DNA from: Lucifuga dentata
Taxonomy: Eukaryota; Chordata; Actinopteri; Ophidiiformes; Bythitidae
DNA length: 64,000 nt
Assembly: GCA_014773175.1 (NCBI GenBank)
Contig: VXCM01000791.1
Location: 90,863 to 154,862, forward strand
Direction of reading: 5' to 3'
Program-made: the position numbers and the translations under genes
Shown here: positions 49,590 through 61,670 of the stretch, piece after piece
How positions within the stretch are numbered: position 1 is the first letter of the stretch
Layout: the number at the start of each line of letters is the position of its first letter
The notes under the pieces: model-generated
Databases searched by the model: none
Seen by the model: only the letters and a program-made list of their open reading frames with translations
Told to the model about the DNA's origin: nothing

Positions 49590-49668
49590 TTGAAAGATTG
49601 TCAGTAAGGTGACATTTGAGGAGATATATATTAGGCTCAAACATGCACCATCGCCGTTTTGTCCTTAA
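49590..49668. mobile_element. TTAA element family, right-end remnant (copy I)
   Basis: Only the right arm survives: TTGTCAGTAAGG, GGCTCAAACATGCACCATC and GTCCTTAA. It lies about 130 bases upstream of the first recognisable exon of the DYRK-like relic. Confidence 0.55.
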
Positions 49669-52496
49669 ATATGTAGCACTGGCACTGCTCCTTGGAGGTT
49701 GAGAGTGGTTAATGGCTTTACGTTGTAGTGCTACCTTGACTCCAGTAGTACTTAAAAATGCACATTTTGGATAATATACTAAGTGACAACTTAAATCTCT
49801 CTTAAATCCAACTTATGCAGTTTAAACTGGAAAAAGCAAATAAAGAAGCCTCCCTTATTACCTCATGTAGTGCACATGTTTGAACTGTATGGATTCATCC
49901 ACATATACATAGTACAACATTTATAAACTGTGAATATATTCATGATATTCTTTGACACGAGTTTAGTTCCTCTTTGCCTTTTAAAAACATAAGTAATTGA
50001 TGGGATTTTTCATTGTCCTTTGCTGGCTGGTTGTAATATATGAAAATGTTGTCTGGAAATTGTGCTACACTGTTTTGTATTGTACTGTTTTATCAAATGA
50101 AGCACACTGTTTATAAAGCATTCAACATTAACTGGTATGACGATGTCTTATCCCCTGTCTGACCATGAGTCAATCCATGAGTCCAGGCCATGGACTCATG
50201 GATTTATGTTTCTACAAATACATTCACTGCTATTTAGCCTAAAACTTTAGTTAATATGAGCATTCTGGAATTGGCTTAAATATGTAAATTGTGGAATATA
50301 TGATTCTAGCCAGAGTACTATGGACAACAACTTCATAATGAGTCAGCTGAATTTCTTCGAATTGGACCCTTTTGTTTGAGTGGTCGTGACTCATGCGTCA
50401 TGCTTGTTGCTCTTAAATCTTGTAACTTACAGTATGTTCTTCCATTTGCATTCAAATTAGACCACCTTTGTTGAAAATAGTATATAATTGGGGAACTATC
50501 AAATATTCCTTACTAAAAGTTTCTGAGAGAAAGTTTTTTTTCAGTTTAAAATGAGATTTCATTTGACTTAAATGTCAGTAACTAAATGCTCCCCCTCAAT
50601 AGAGTTGACTCACTCAAGGGTGTATCATCACAAGCACAATATACCATCATTATTCATCAGACTGTAGATGACCAGTCAGAGGTTTGGGGGGGGGGAGGTC
50701 TTGTCTGCATTTGTCTTTGTGCATTTTGTGCAGACAGCAGAGTTGCAGAATGTGATGGAACCATCTTGGTTAAGGGAGGAAATGATGTCAGAGTGCAGTT
50801 TAACAAGTAGCTCCTCTCATGGTGGGAAGCTTGACAGGGAATTGTGAGGTAATGCAGTGGTGTCTGCTTGTATGTGTTAAAGTGTATACATGTGGGTGGT
50901 AATGACACGTTTTGTGTCATTTCGCGGCCTAAATGGTATTGTAGTGGTTTGGTTTGCACTAGCTGAACAAACAAGTCAATTCTAAAGAACATGTGGTTGC
51001 TGCTTACAGTGACTAATTGATCTGAACATTTTGTTGCAAATTGTTAGAACATTTTATGGTACAGGAAGAGAAGATGAAACAGTAATTTCTCAGTGTAACA
51101 ATAAAATAACAATTATGCGATGAAAAGGAATGTGATTTCTCAGATATTCTTTAATACTGTAGTTATATTTAAGGTGTTGAGTTCTGACTGAGCTTTCAGT
51201 TTGTGTAAGCTGACCATAAACTTTATGAATAGTTATAATAATTGATAGTTATATATTTGCTCAAATCAACAAGTGTGCATTTATGATGTAGAACTATTTT
51301 GTATACACTATGTTTTATGCAGGGCTATGTTCAACTTATAGCTTAAGAGACGTAAATATTTCGTTGCTGCAAATGGATGACTTTGATAACACATTTTACA
51401 TAACTGTGATTACAACCAAAATCAAAATGACTTGCGATTATGTCATTCATTTATCACTTTGCTTGAATTTGGAATTTTAACATTTAGCTAAATATGAATT
51501 TTAATTGAATTAAATATTGGTTTATTTGCCCTTCAAAATCCATTAATCTGTGCATATGTTCTATTATCCTTAATGCATTGCTCATAAATGATAGAACAAA
51601 AACCAAAAAACAGCCAGTATTAATAGTGAACCCAGTACTGAGTTTTTCAATTTTACATCAAACTGAATGGAGGCTAAGAAATCTTGTATTTTTTCTGAAA
51701 AGGAGAATAATCTAGAATGATAAGAGAGCATTTCAAGGAAACAATTGGAGGTGCCGTTTCAAAAAACTAAATATGAGCATGACTTACAGCTATGCCTGTT
51801 CTTTCAGGAGTCTGCCATACGCTGTGCAAAATTACACGTCTGAAATGAATGATCTGGGCTATTTGGCAGATTTTGGAATGAGCCCTGGCAGCCTGTAGTT
51901 TGTCGAAGTTAATCTCTGACTGAATCACCATGCAAATTCATAAGGGTGAGGGCTGCATGACTGCACACAACAGGCTGCGGTGAGGGATGATGTCACTGCC
52001 TGTTAAACTCTAACAGCACCTAAAACCAAAAATTAGCCAACAGCAGTGCAATTGCAAGAGTATGCTTATAATTGTCATATGTACAGTATAATACTCACAT
52101 CTGTCTTTGATTTTAAGTATAGTATTACACCATGAGCATTATATTAATGATATCTTCAGAATACTTTTCTGCTGAGTAGGGAATATTGCTTCATGCTTAT
52201 TGGTTACTGCTCTGAGAAATGTATGTGTTTGAACTTTGGGTTGATAACATGTCATTATTCTGGTAGTTTTATTAATACATATGGTAATGAGACAAGATGG
52301 AATTGAACCCACAAATATAGTTTGGGCTTTAGTGTTTACCTATAAAACCCAGATAACTACTGTATCTCACGTAAATTCTACTAAACATTCAACTGTGTTT
52401 GCAGTTAGGAGAAGCACATGGGAAACAGCACGTTATTATGTTATCGTTACATTTAAATGAGTTGCTGATTTTTTTTTCACCTGATCATACTCATAG

Positions 52497-52730
52497 TACT
52501 TTTGTTTTGAGCCTCTGTTGTTGTTTTTTTTCCTCTCTCTCATTTTCACATTTTAACAGAGAAATCTTAATCATGGTACTTTCATTATGAATGCCTTCTG
52601 TTGATTTTTTTTTTTTTTCTCATTTCCACATTGAAATATAATTATGGCACTTTATTTTGAAAAGCCTGTGTCGTTTTTTTTCCTTCTCATTTTCACTGGC
52701 ACAGTTTTACTTTGAAAAGGCTCTCATGCA
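52497..52730. repeat. Three diverged tandem units of about 60-90 bp
   Basis: Each unit has TACTTT or CACTTT, then GTTTTGA, TATGAA or TTTTGAA, a CTGT(T) motif, a long T run, CTCATTTTCAC-like sequence and an ATTATGG-type end. Low-complexity expansion; no open frame. Confidence 0.45.
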
Positions 52731-53990
52731 TGCATGCATTGCTGCTGTTTGACAACTTTCACCATAAAACATCACCACAGTTTGAGCTATTTGACCAGTT
52801 TGCATCCGTTTTACTTGTAAGTAAATCAACAACTGACACTTACAACAGTTTTCATTCATATTTTTGTTTTTTAAGACGTTGAGTTTTTGCTAACTAGCTA
52901 GCTAAATTACTAGTTTTTCAAGAAGCTAACACTAAGTGGCTTCTACATGTTAAACACGACAAAAACATGTAAGTCAGTAATTTATTATGTTAAAACACGT
53001 TTTTGTGTGTGTTCCAATTACAGTTTAATTCAATTTAGTCTAATGTTATTTATCCTATGTTAGTGTTTTCAGGCTAAACTCTATTGTAGCAGAGCATGTT
53101 TAAAAACACAGGCTGCGTACTGCTTCTTCGCCATTTTACCTCTTTAATTACATCAGTGACTTAAAGCTCCTGCATATGTGGGATGTATAGAACGTCTGGC
53201 ACCCCATATTCATTCTATTTTCTGTTTATTTTGTGCTCTATTTTCAGTTTATGCGTCCTTATTTTCAGTTATCATTCAGTTTACTTTAGATGCTGTAGCG
53301 GCAATTGGCCAACAGGGGGCGATAACGGTACACGTTTGCGGTTGCTATAGGTTAGGGGATTTGCCCGCGTCTTAATCACTTAACGTTATGTAGAGCAGAG
53401 GGTGAATTCATAATGTTGCCACACAAATAAATCACCTTTTAAATACATTTTCCAGGTGAGCTACACATACACTGTCATATCAAAGAAAAATGTGAGCTAA
53501 TGCTGCGTTCCAGTTACCTCGGAAGTCGGATTTTTCCCAGTCGGAATTTCCGACTTGAGACCTCAAACTGTTCCAGCCAAATGTAAGCATGGCTGAACGC
53601 CAATAAATACTGTAAGATTAAATAGTAATAAATGCTAATAAAGTACAGTTAGGTACAGGACTGTTTGGTTGGATTACGTTACAGTGATATTAATCACAGT
53701 AGGTATTAAAGATTTGTGCAGAGAAGTAAATGTTCTGAAATTATTTACAGTTATGTATCAAGTGATAGCAATCTATAGATCAAAGTTGATTAGATCTATA
53801 GAGCTTAAATGTGTGGATGTGAAATTTACCCAGAATAATCAGCAAACTGAATCACAATAGAAGGGAACTCACTGGAGCTCATATCTTCACCAAACCAAAC
53901 AAGACTAGACAAAATTTTCTTCTTATAAGAATATACAGACCTAAAGAGAATGAGACAACAACAATAATAGGGCTTAATTGCTTTACTTAA

Positions 53991-54021
<31 letters not shown>

Positions 54022-54117
54022 ANAAAAAAAAAAAAAAAACAGTTTTTAAACTTTATGTAGATCTGGACCAGATTGCACTATTGATAGTCTCTCATGGGAT
54101 AAATATGCCTGTTTTTT

Positions 54118-54344
54118 CATTGAGATTGATGTATTACTTTTGAGTAAATTGAAAAAAATATTGTAAACACCGATGTTAAAGGTTATGTTTATGAGTCAAA
54201 AAAATTCCTGGATCCGCCCCTAGATCTCAGTTGGTCTCAATTGAATGGGTTCTTCCCTGGGCCATGGCCCACCCTTCCAGCAATTTTTATCAAAATAGGT
54301 TCCAAACTTTTTGAATATTCTACAAACAAACAGACACAGACCAA
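54118..54344. repeat. Dispersed repeat, copy 2 of 2 in the window
   Basis: Shares CATTGAGATTGATGTATTAC, CCTGGATCCGCCCCTAGATC, AATTGAATGGGTTCTTCCC and AGGTTCCAAACTTTTTGAAT-type blocks with 17.5 kb in the same orientation. Ends in ACAAACAAACAGACACAGAC. Confidence 0.5.
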
Positions 54345-55399
54345 AACATAACATCCAATGTGATCATAATCACAATAACAGATCAACACAATAAAGTACA
54401 TTTACTTTACCTTGTAAAGATACTAACAACATTGACTTAATTGAAGTGCACCATTAATGGCATCAAAAATGACCCCATAATCTTCAAGTTTAATTATTAA
54501 CCATACCTTTTCAACCTTTTTTAGTTTGGGATATGCCAGTAAGAGTCTGTTTATTTGTTAAACTACCAATAATATTCCATTATCAGACCACAAATATCCC
54601 TAATAGAGGCCATTAGATATGAACTGTTGATAAGGTAGCTGATGACATCATTCAGATCACAGCTGTTTGCCAAAAAAATAAAAATAAAAAAATTGGTGGT
54701 ATCAAAGGCTTGCCCTCTGTTAATCGATTTTTCCTTCAACAGCTTGATCTCTTGTCAGTTTGATGAATGTGACAAATTTTTAAAGGATAAAAATGATCAA
54801 AATATGCATGGAAACTTCCGAAATCACTCCTGCATAACAATCATTTTTCCTGCCGTTCATCTGTATGCTCAGCATGTTCCAGACATTGAAAGTTTCTGAA
54901 AAAAAATACAGCATTTTGAACACAATACAATCCCTAAGCCGACTAGAATTGCAGACAATTTGTACACACTTTGGCCATAGTATGGAGGAAAGTGACAACC
55001 AGACAAATATACCAGTGTGCTTTTTCAGATAATTAACATAAAAAGCACAGTTTAGAGGGAGAGCCTATAGCTTTAATGGCTGCACAGGTCACCTTCTATA
55101 TGTCTTTCTCATTATCATCAATTTTTGAGAATTTCAACTGTTTAACGTGAAGTATGTTTTCAACTAAAAGTTTCTGTGTATTAAAAGAAATACATGAATC
55201 TAAAAAAAACCAAAAACAATCAACAAAATTGTTCATATCAAAAGATGTCATAAGAGTCATTTATTAATAATAGATTTTTTTAGGCATGCATACAGTTTTT
55301 TCAGTGCTTTGTTATAAAATACAACAGCTGTACAGTCAAAAGTCATGCTGTTGCTGCATGACTGCTTGGATAATTAGCAGTTTACTAAAGTAGGTGTCT

Positions 55400-56193
55400 T
55401 TAGAATGGATCGCTGACTTTATTCTTTTGACTTTCAGTATATTAATCATAACTTACAGCTGAACACCTACTCAATGTCTGCTTTGACACAATAATGGTTT
55501 TTCTCACCAACATTGCATTTTCAGTTCTTTTTTTTTAACATTTACACAATCACAATGCATGCAAATATGAAGAAATTATGCACGAGGAAACCACCTTCAG
55601 CAGAGAGTAAATAATACACCAACACACAGAGCACATTAAAGGTCAAATCCACTTTACTGGTCTTGTAGAGGTCTTGGTCTTGTAAGTATTGTATTAGTCT
55701 TGTAAGTAAAAATAAGACAGTCAGTCTGCGATCTATATGCAGAATTAAAGTGTCACTTCCTAGTCTCGCATGATTCGTCCACACACTATACATGAAAACG
55801 CTGAACACCACAGCATATAAAATGTTACTGCTTTACATTGTAAAATTTGCTGGTGTACTTTTACGGAAAAGTGACTCAGGCTCCTTTTCAAACATGAGGC
55901 TGAAGTGTTAAATTGCTATTCCAATCAACAGAATGGGGAGCATGTCTGAAAGGGGCTTAAACAGCCAATTTTACTTTGTCAGAACTTCATATTTAGAGAT
56001 TGGGAAATTATCACTTGCCACTGATTTACAAAAATAGACCCCTTAACAACAATATTTGACATTACAAAAAGAACAGTGAACAGTTACAAGACAGCAGTCT
56101 TGCAGACAATATCTCAACTTGTCAGTCAGTATCATTCATTGTATATTTTTCTACAATCTACAGGAAGTCAGAACTTATTTATTTTGATGGAGA
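55400..56193 (-). other. Probable 3' untranslated region of the NFIL3-like gene
   Basis: There is no supported coding frame. Minus-strand AATAAA signals occur at 56178-56183, only about 11 bases after the stop, and at 55428-55433. The second would give a more usual 3' UTR of roughly 760 bases. The exact end is unknown. Confidence 0.35.
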
Positions 56194-56910
56194 TTAGCAC
56201 ATATCTTCCCTGGAGCTGTGAGGTGCAGCAGTGCAGGACAAGGACAGCACCTCTGGGTCCTGCTGCACCTCCTCAGTAAAGGTGGCTCTTGTAGGAATAG
56301 GCCTCAGTATGGGAGCTCCGGGACAGGATGACAGGGTGGGGAGGAGATTTGGAGAAAGAACAAGGGGGTTGAGGAGACCAGAGCCAGAGCTATCAGCTGT
56401 GTTCAAATACGAATAGCCTCTCAGGGTGTGGAGAGCATATGCAGGGATGCACACAGGGAGAGGAGGTTGGTGGCTTGGGATACAAGAAGGGTCTTGCCTT
56501 GTCCTGTAGCAGTCCCTCTGCAGGGAGCAGTTGTGGGTGCTAGTGGCAGAGAGGGTCTGGGTGCTGGGGTGGACATGGTGTGGCAGGTGGTTTCTCTGGT
56601 GGCCACTGTAGATTGCTGGGTGGACTAGGCCAAAGTGGAGCTTGATAGCCAGTAGTTCAGCATTAAGCCTCACATTTTCTTCTTTCAGGGCTAAAAGATG
56701 CGTCTCCAACACATAGTCATTCACCTTCCTCTTCTCTCGAGACCGCCTGGCTGCTTCGTTGTTCTTCCGACGTTTCTCCCAGTAGGTGGCGTTCTTCTTC
56801 TCCTCAGGTATGAACTCCCTTTTTCGACGGGATCCACAAAGTATTAGTTCCTTTTGCACATGTAAAACCTGATCTTGGTCTCCGTGAAAGGGAAGCGAAA
56901 GGGACTCCAT
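56194..56910 (-). CDS. NFIL3/E4BP4-like bZIP transcription factor, short paralogue
   Basis: Encodes 238 residues in a single coding exon, the arrangement of vertebrate NFIL3. The conserved N-terminal block is present: [12 protein letters not shown] (28-39), then [20 protein letters not shown] (43-62) as the basic region, containing the NNEAARRSR contact motif, then a leucine zipper to about residue 95 ending in [16 protein letters not shown]3 proteins bind TTACGTAA-type D-box sites as dimers and mostly repress, opposing PAR bZIP activators in circadian and immune gene control. The rest (96-238) is Pro/Ser/His-rich and I recognise no domain in it. Human NFIL3 is about 462 residues, so this is one of the short NFIL3-like paralogues that teleosts carry in several copies; which one is not assignable. 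The start ATG at 56910 has A at -3 and G at +4 and follows an acceptor (TTATTTCAG) ending at 56940. The open frame further upstream lies across that acceptor and is intronic. Confidence 0.93.
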   Translation of the reverse strand: MESLSLPFHGDQDQVLHVQKELILCGSRRKREFIPEEKKNATYWEKRRKNNEAARRSREKRKVNDYVLETHLLALKEENVRLNAELLAIKLHFGLVHPAIYSGHQRNHLPHHVHPSTQTLSATSTHNCSLQRDCYRTRQDPSCIPSHQPPLPVCIPAYALHTLRGYSYLNTADSSGSGLLNPLVLSPNLLPTLSSCPGAPILRPIPTRATFTEEVQQDPEVLSLSCTAAPHSSREDMC

Positions 56911-58417
56911 GATAAAAAATGGTTGGAACCAACAGAAACCTGAAATAAAGAGGAAACAGAGAGGTTTTATTGTTTTGTTGGGGCTTGAGTAAGACATTCA
57001 GTACGTTTACATGCATGCTGCGTTATGTGTTTTATGTCTGTGCTGCAATTTAGGAAAAAAAAATGCAGAGTAAGATATATACATGAACATAACTAGTAGG
57101 ATTCCATCATCTGCTGAATACATGACTTGTGTGAGGAAAGGTACACCAGGTGAGGGAAATGCAGAGATTATAAGACAATAGATTTACATGTTTGAATAAA
57201 TTTATTTACAATTGCATCACCTAAGGCCTTTATGCTTAACGCTGATGTGATGCGGATGAAAACAAACCCAGCGGAAATAGAAGTATTCTGGTTCAGGTCA
57301 CCCACAACAAAACATGGAGGCAAAAGAGAAGGAATTGCTGCTAGTTGACTGGCTGCAAGATGAAAAAGTTGTTCTCTTTTTTTTCTGTCCCTCTCTCTCC
57401 TCTGCACCCCTTTGCTTGGCCAAGCGTCGATGCAGGCACACTTATGTCATTCAAACGCCATCATGTTTCAAAACTTGAGTGGTGCACGACCACACTAGCA
57501 ACTCCCCAAATCGGCCTCTGATTTGCCCGCAATTACGTCACATTTTGCGCCTGTCCGTGTTAAGCATAAACCTTAAACTGAGTTACTCTGGTACACCCAT
57601 GTTGATTTATGCCGATTTCAATCTGATTATGGTTTTTACATGATATTTGAAAAAAAAAAAAAAATCTAGATTCATTGACTTTACATGTACGTAAACATAC
57701 AAATTAATACACGATAGATTATGATGAGCTTTATTCTCTTTATCTTGATTTCTGGCTTGCTCTTCAGTAAATATACCCACCAAAATGATTGTGTTAGTCC
57801 TCTGAAGCCTGACTATTCAAATCAGTCTCTCACTAAACAAGTTAAGCTGTCAATGCTTGTGTTTTTTTTTTCTGTCTTTAACCCCTTCCCACTCTGTGGC
57901 ATCTAACTATACATCTGTCCCCTTGCAACTCAGCCCCCCTTCCTGGCCAAACCTCCCCACCTACCCATCTAGACCACATGAGAAAGCATGATGGGAAACA
58001 TTTAGTAGGGCAAGGTGAATAGAGTATGTGTTTGTTAATGCATATACTATAAAATAATGTAGGATCACATCAGTCAAACTACACCACGTAGTTCAAAAAC
58101 AGCATCACGAGTTGTTTTTATGAGATAGAAAATAAATACAGGTAACTTTCAGCGAAATAACTGAAAACGCTTGCACTGTTCTGATTTCTATGACTAGAAA
58201 GTTGTCTAAATTACAATATGAAATTGCTGTTGTATCTGTCCTTCAGTTCCGTGGGGAGAACTGATGATTAACTGAGCTTTTCCATAGAAAAAAATAATAT
58301 ATTCCTAATCATCACAAACTCCATTTGGATTAAATAAACAAGCAAAGTTTGACTCAAAATGTTTTGTCATAATTCTGTCTTCCTCTTCAATGGACTAGAC
58401 CGCTTGGCAAGATGCAA

Positions 58418-58502
58418 TATATGTATATATATATGCACATATATATATATATATCTGTGTATATGTGTATATATATATATATACATATATATGTATATAT
58501 AT

Positions 58503-58537
<35 letters not shown>

Positions 58538-58540
58538 TAT
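58418..58540. repeat. (TA)n / (GATA)n compound microsatellite
   Basis: TATA-rich repeat followed by about eight GATA units, directly beside the CAGGCAGTCCCC element. Confidence 0.85.
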
Positions 58541-58543
58541 ACA

Positions 58544-58909
58544 CAGGCAGTCCCCGACTTACGAATGTCCAACTTACGAACAACCCATACTTACGAACTG
58601 ACCACCATAAAGCCTATTAAATTAAAAATTCAACTTACATACGAGTCGTAATAATGAACTGCACACTACTTTACGATGCCTCTTCCAACGTGCAAGACAT
58701 CAACAGGAGGGAGAGCAAATGTTAACCTAAATGGTTTTTTTATACCCCCCCCCCANATCTGGAAGTGTTTCTTTAATGTTTCTTATGCATAGAAAGGTAA
58801 AATATATACGCTAGATACGCACTTTATGTAACTGTTCCGACTTAACATACAAATCCGATTTACGAACAGCCGTGGGAACGGAACTTGTTCGTAACCCGGG
58901 GACTGCCTG
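58544..58909. mobile_element. Miniature element with CAGGCAGTCCCC inverted ends (pogo/Tigger-like)
   Basis: Starts CAGGCAGTCCCCGACTTACG and ends CGGGGACTGCCTG. The ends are inverse repeats, with further ACTTACGAAC / GTTCGTAA subterminal repeats. TA lies beside the right edge and near the left. Such ends are typical of Tc1/mariner pogo-Tigger MITEs. An N in a C run lies at 58756. No open frame. Confidence 0.65.
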
Positions 58910-61547
58910 TATTCACCACTTTTCCCCCTTCTCCATCTCTTTATCAACTTGCTTCACTTCGTTATTTCACATTTTGATGAAGGAGTCCGTCCATGAGGGT
59001 TTCGCGCCATGTCACTATGTACGGCACGAGGCATAATCTAGATATTCTGAATAACCAATCTGAGATGAATGCTGGCAGCGTTTAATAAATTGTCTGTCAC
59101 TGAGGCAGGTTAGTGGGTGGCTTCAGTGGTTTCATGGGAGGTTCAGCAAGAAAGATGAACACTGTCAAAACCACAGACAGGCCCCCATCTCTAGCTATTA
59201 CACTCACACATACACACGCACACACACACACCCTTCACACCTTTTCACCCACCCACTCCCACACACAATTATGCTTTCCTCATATTTATGAGTAAGATGT
59301 TATTTAGATTTGACATTTCATAGATAAGCTGCAAAATAAACTGTGACTCAAGTTCACACACAAGACACACACTCTCTGAAGTACAACTTCACAGCTTGTT
59401 ACCTCAGAAATGATCATGCAGCGTCCCGCGAAGTTCTAAGTTCTCATTTTTATTTCTGCGTATGCAACTTCTCAGCAGATGAGTGGAGTTTGCATTTGGT
59501 CTTTGACCTGCCAGTCAGACCAAGCCGGCAGCATCTAAACAAAAGCTTAACAGAGACCGTGTGGTGTCTGTGTGGTGGTGAGAGCACGTACACGCTCGAG
59601 TTAAAAATATTCAAGCCTGTGCCCACCGAGAAATCCATCCACAGCACCTGCATACACATGTGCCATATAAAGGCTTCATAAACTGCTGCTGTTGTGCTCT
59701 GTGTTTCCATCCCCCCCAAAAAAGCAACAGCGGGTGGAGAAAAGACAATGATACAGGGAGAGACAGAGAGGCAGAAAATTCAAAACAAAAAAAGCAATGG
59801 TTCCTGAGTGAAATCTCTCTTGAGACTGACCCCACTCACCTCTGTGGTGCAAATTTGCACCTGTTTCCTAATGACTAATTATAGCTGGTCTGCTTTTTAA
59901 TAAGGAACTCTGAGTTCTTCTTTTGGTGTCTTTCCGTTTTCTCACACTTCACCATCTGTTGTTGTCTGCTCAGACGCTGTTGAATCTTTCTAAATACTCT
60001 CTATGGGAAGTTAATTTGATTCATTCTTTATTCTGTGGTTGTTCACCTCAATGTATTTTATGTTCATGTCTCTCTTAAACTGCCATTGTGGAAATGGAAG
60101 AACGGATTAATGGCCCCTCGAGTGCTTGGGACATAGAGAATTTGCCGCAGATCTTGACATGCTGTGACCATCAACATGCACAAATAACTTGCACGATCAG
60201 GCCTCCACGCCATGTAAAATGCTGCCATTAAAACATCACACTCAATTTGATAAGTTAGATTGTAATGTCCACATATTAAACTATAATCAGAGTATTAAGT
60301 GTTGCAAATGTGAATGAATGGAATGAAATGTGGAAACAAATATCTGTTTAACGACAGAAAGGATGCTGCTCAGCCATTAATTCCATAGTATAATAAGTGA
60401 TTACAACAATAAATTTTATTTAAATTTTTCTAAAACTGTCTTTTTTTTTTTATTACAGAAGTACTGTACATCAGAGGCTTTTTTTCACTGAGTGACTTGT
60501 CCTCCACTTTTTACTCTTTTACTTAACTTTTTGTGCTGTACTTTTTAAAACATCTTTAATTATACTTAAAACTATCAGCAATCTAAATTATTCATTTTCA
60601 GTTTCAGTTATTCAATTTAAAATAACTCTTTCGTGGCTTTCATAGAGTGTAGTTGAATTCATCTTTCTCTGTTACACTTTCAGCATCTACAGATATGATT
60701 ACAGGTTTTATGATTACAGCCAAAAGAATCTCAGTGTATACATATGAGATGTGACCTAAAATGTGTCTGTTTGATGCACTAAAAAGAATAACAAATATAT
60801 AGTTTAAATGGAAAAAAAACTTCAGTGTTAAGGTCATTGATATCAACTATGAGTTTCTTTTGAATTCTTAAGAATTTCCTTCTTGACTCAGATAATGTGA
60901 AATCATGTGTCTAATACAATATGGTGATACAGTATATAAAAGGACATGTACATGTTTATATTGGCCTCACAACGTTGTAATGCAATTAATTATTTACTGC
61001 AAAGATGCAGCATTTACACAGTGTTTTATTCACGTCTCTCCCATGAAACAATTCTCACCAAATAACTAAGTAACATTCTGAGGTACTGGATTCTGAGTAA
61101 ATATTAGATTTTTCCAAATAAATACTTTAAAGAGAACTTTTGCAAAAGAAACACACTATGCAGCACTATCCCATTTACAGCTGTAGTAATACTTCCTCTT
61201 CCTCAAACAATTCTTGCCAAAATCACAAAGTAACAATTTGAAGTACTGTCTCCTAAATAAATCTGATTAAAATTAGAAAAAAAAAAAAAAAAAATTCAGA
61301 AGTGTAAATGTTCATTTCCAGATTTGGACAAGACATAAAACGACTTCTAAATTTTAGTCAGTTGACTGTCGATTTCACAGTCCGGTGTCATCATGCTTTG
61401 ATCAACGGCAAATTTGGAAATGTATTAATAAAAACCAATAAACTTTTCATCATTAACACCTTGACCATTTCCTCCTCTAAAACCATAGAGTTGCTATAAG
61501 CGAGCTCGGTCTAAAACACTTTTGTTAAATTGAGTGAAAGGCCTTAC

Positions 61548-61670
61548 CTTCAGCTGTCAAAGTGAGCAGACAGTCCACTGCTACAGCAGAATGACCTGAA
61601 TGAAGAGATGTCTCACTGTCAACCTGATATCCAACCCAATCGTACTGCAGATTGATGCACTTATAAGGAG
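61548..61670 (-). promoter_or_regulatory. Candidate TATA promoter and untranslated first exon of the NFIL3-like gene
   Basis: On the minus strand a TATAAG box (61660-61665) in CCTTATAAGTG is followed about 30 bases later by a likely start near 61632. An untranslated stretch then ends in a strong donor, CTGAAG|GTAAGG, with the exon ending at 61548. The next minus-strand acceptor with a coding exon is at 56940, giving an intron of about 4.6 kb. NFIL3 genes typically have one non-coding first exon before the coding exon. A D-box-like TTACGTTT (61752-61759) lies about 90 bases upstream of the TATA box. The link to this gene is inferred from position and strand. Confidence 0.45.

Larger units (their letters stand above)
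49669..55399. other. Intergenic region between the kinase relic and the NFIL3-like gene
   Basis: AT-rich with short chance frames only. Holds the three-unit tandem tract at 52.5 kb, a CGGAAGTCGGA / TCCGACTTGAGAC inverted-motif fragment at about 53.5 kb, and the dispersed repeat at 54.1 kb. I searched the minus strand by eye for the missing glycine-loop and VAIK exon of the kinase relic and did not find it. Confidence 0.5.
56941..61547 (-). other. Proposed first intron of the NFIL3-like gene
   Basis: No coding exon is supported. Holds the compound microsatellite and the CAGGCAGTCCCC element at 58.4-58.9 kb, with the remainder AT-rich single-copy-looking sequence. It is an intron only if the promoter proposed at 61.6 kb belongs to this gene. 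Confidence 0.35.

Noticed and set aside
56911..56997. 29-residue upstream extension of the NFIL3-like frame
   Set aside because: It crosses a splice acceptor at 56940, lacks family similarity, and the ATG at 56910 has an optimal context.
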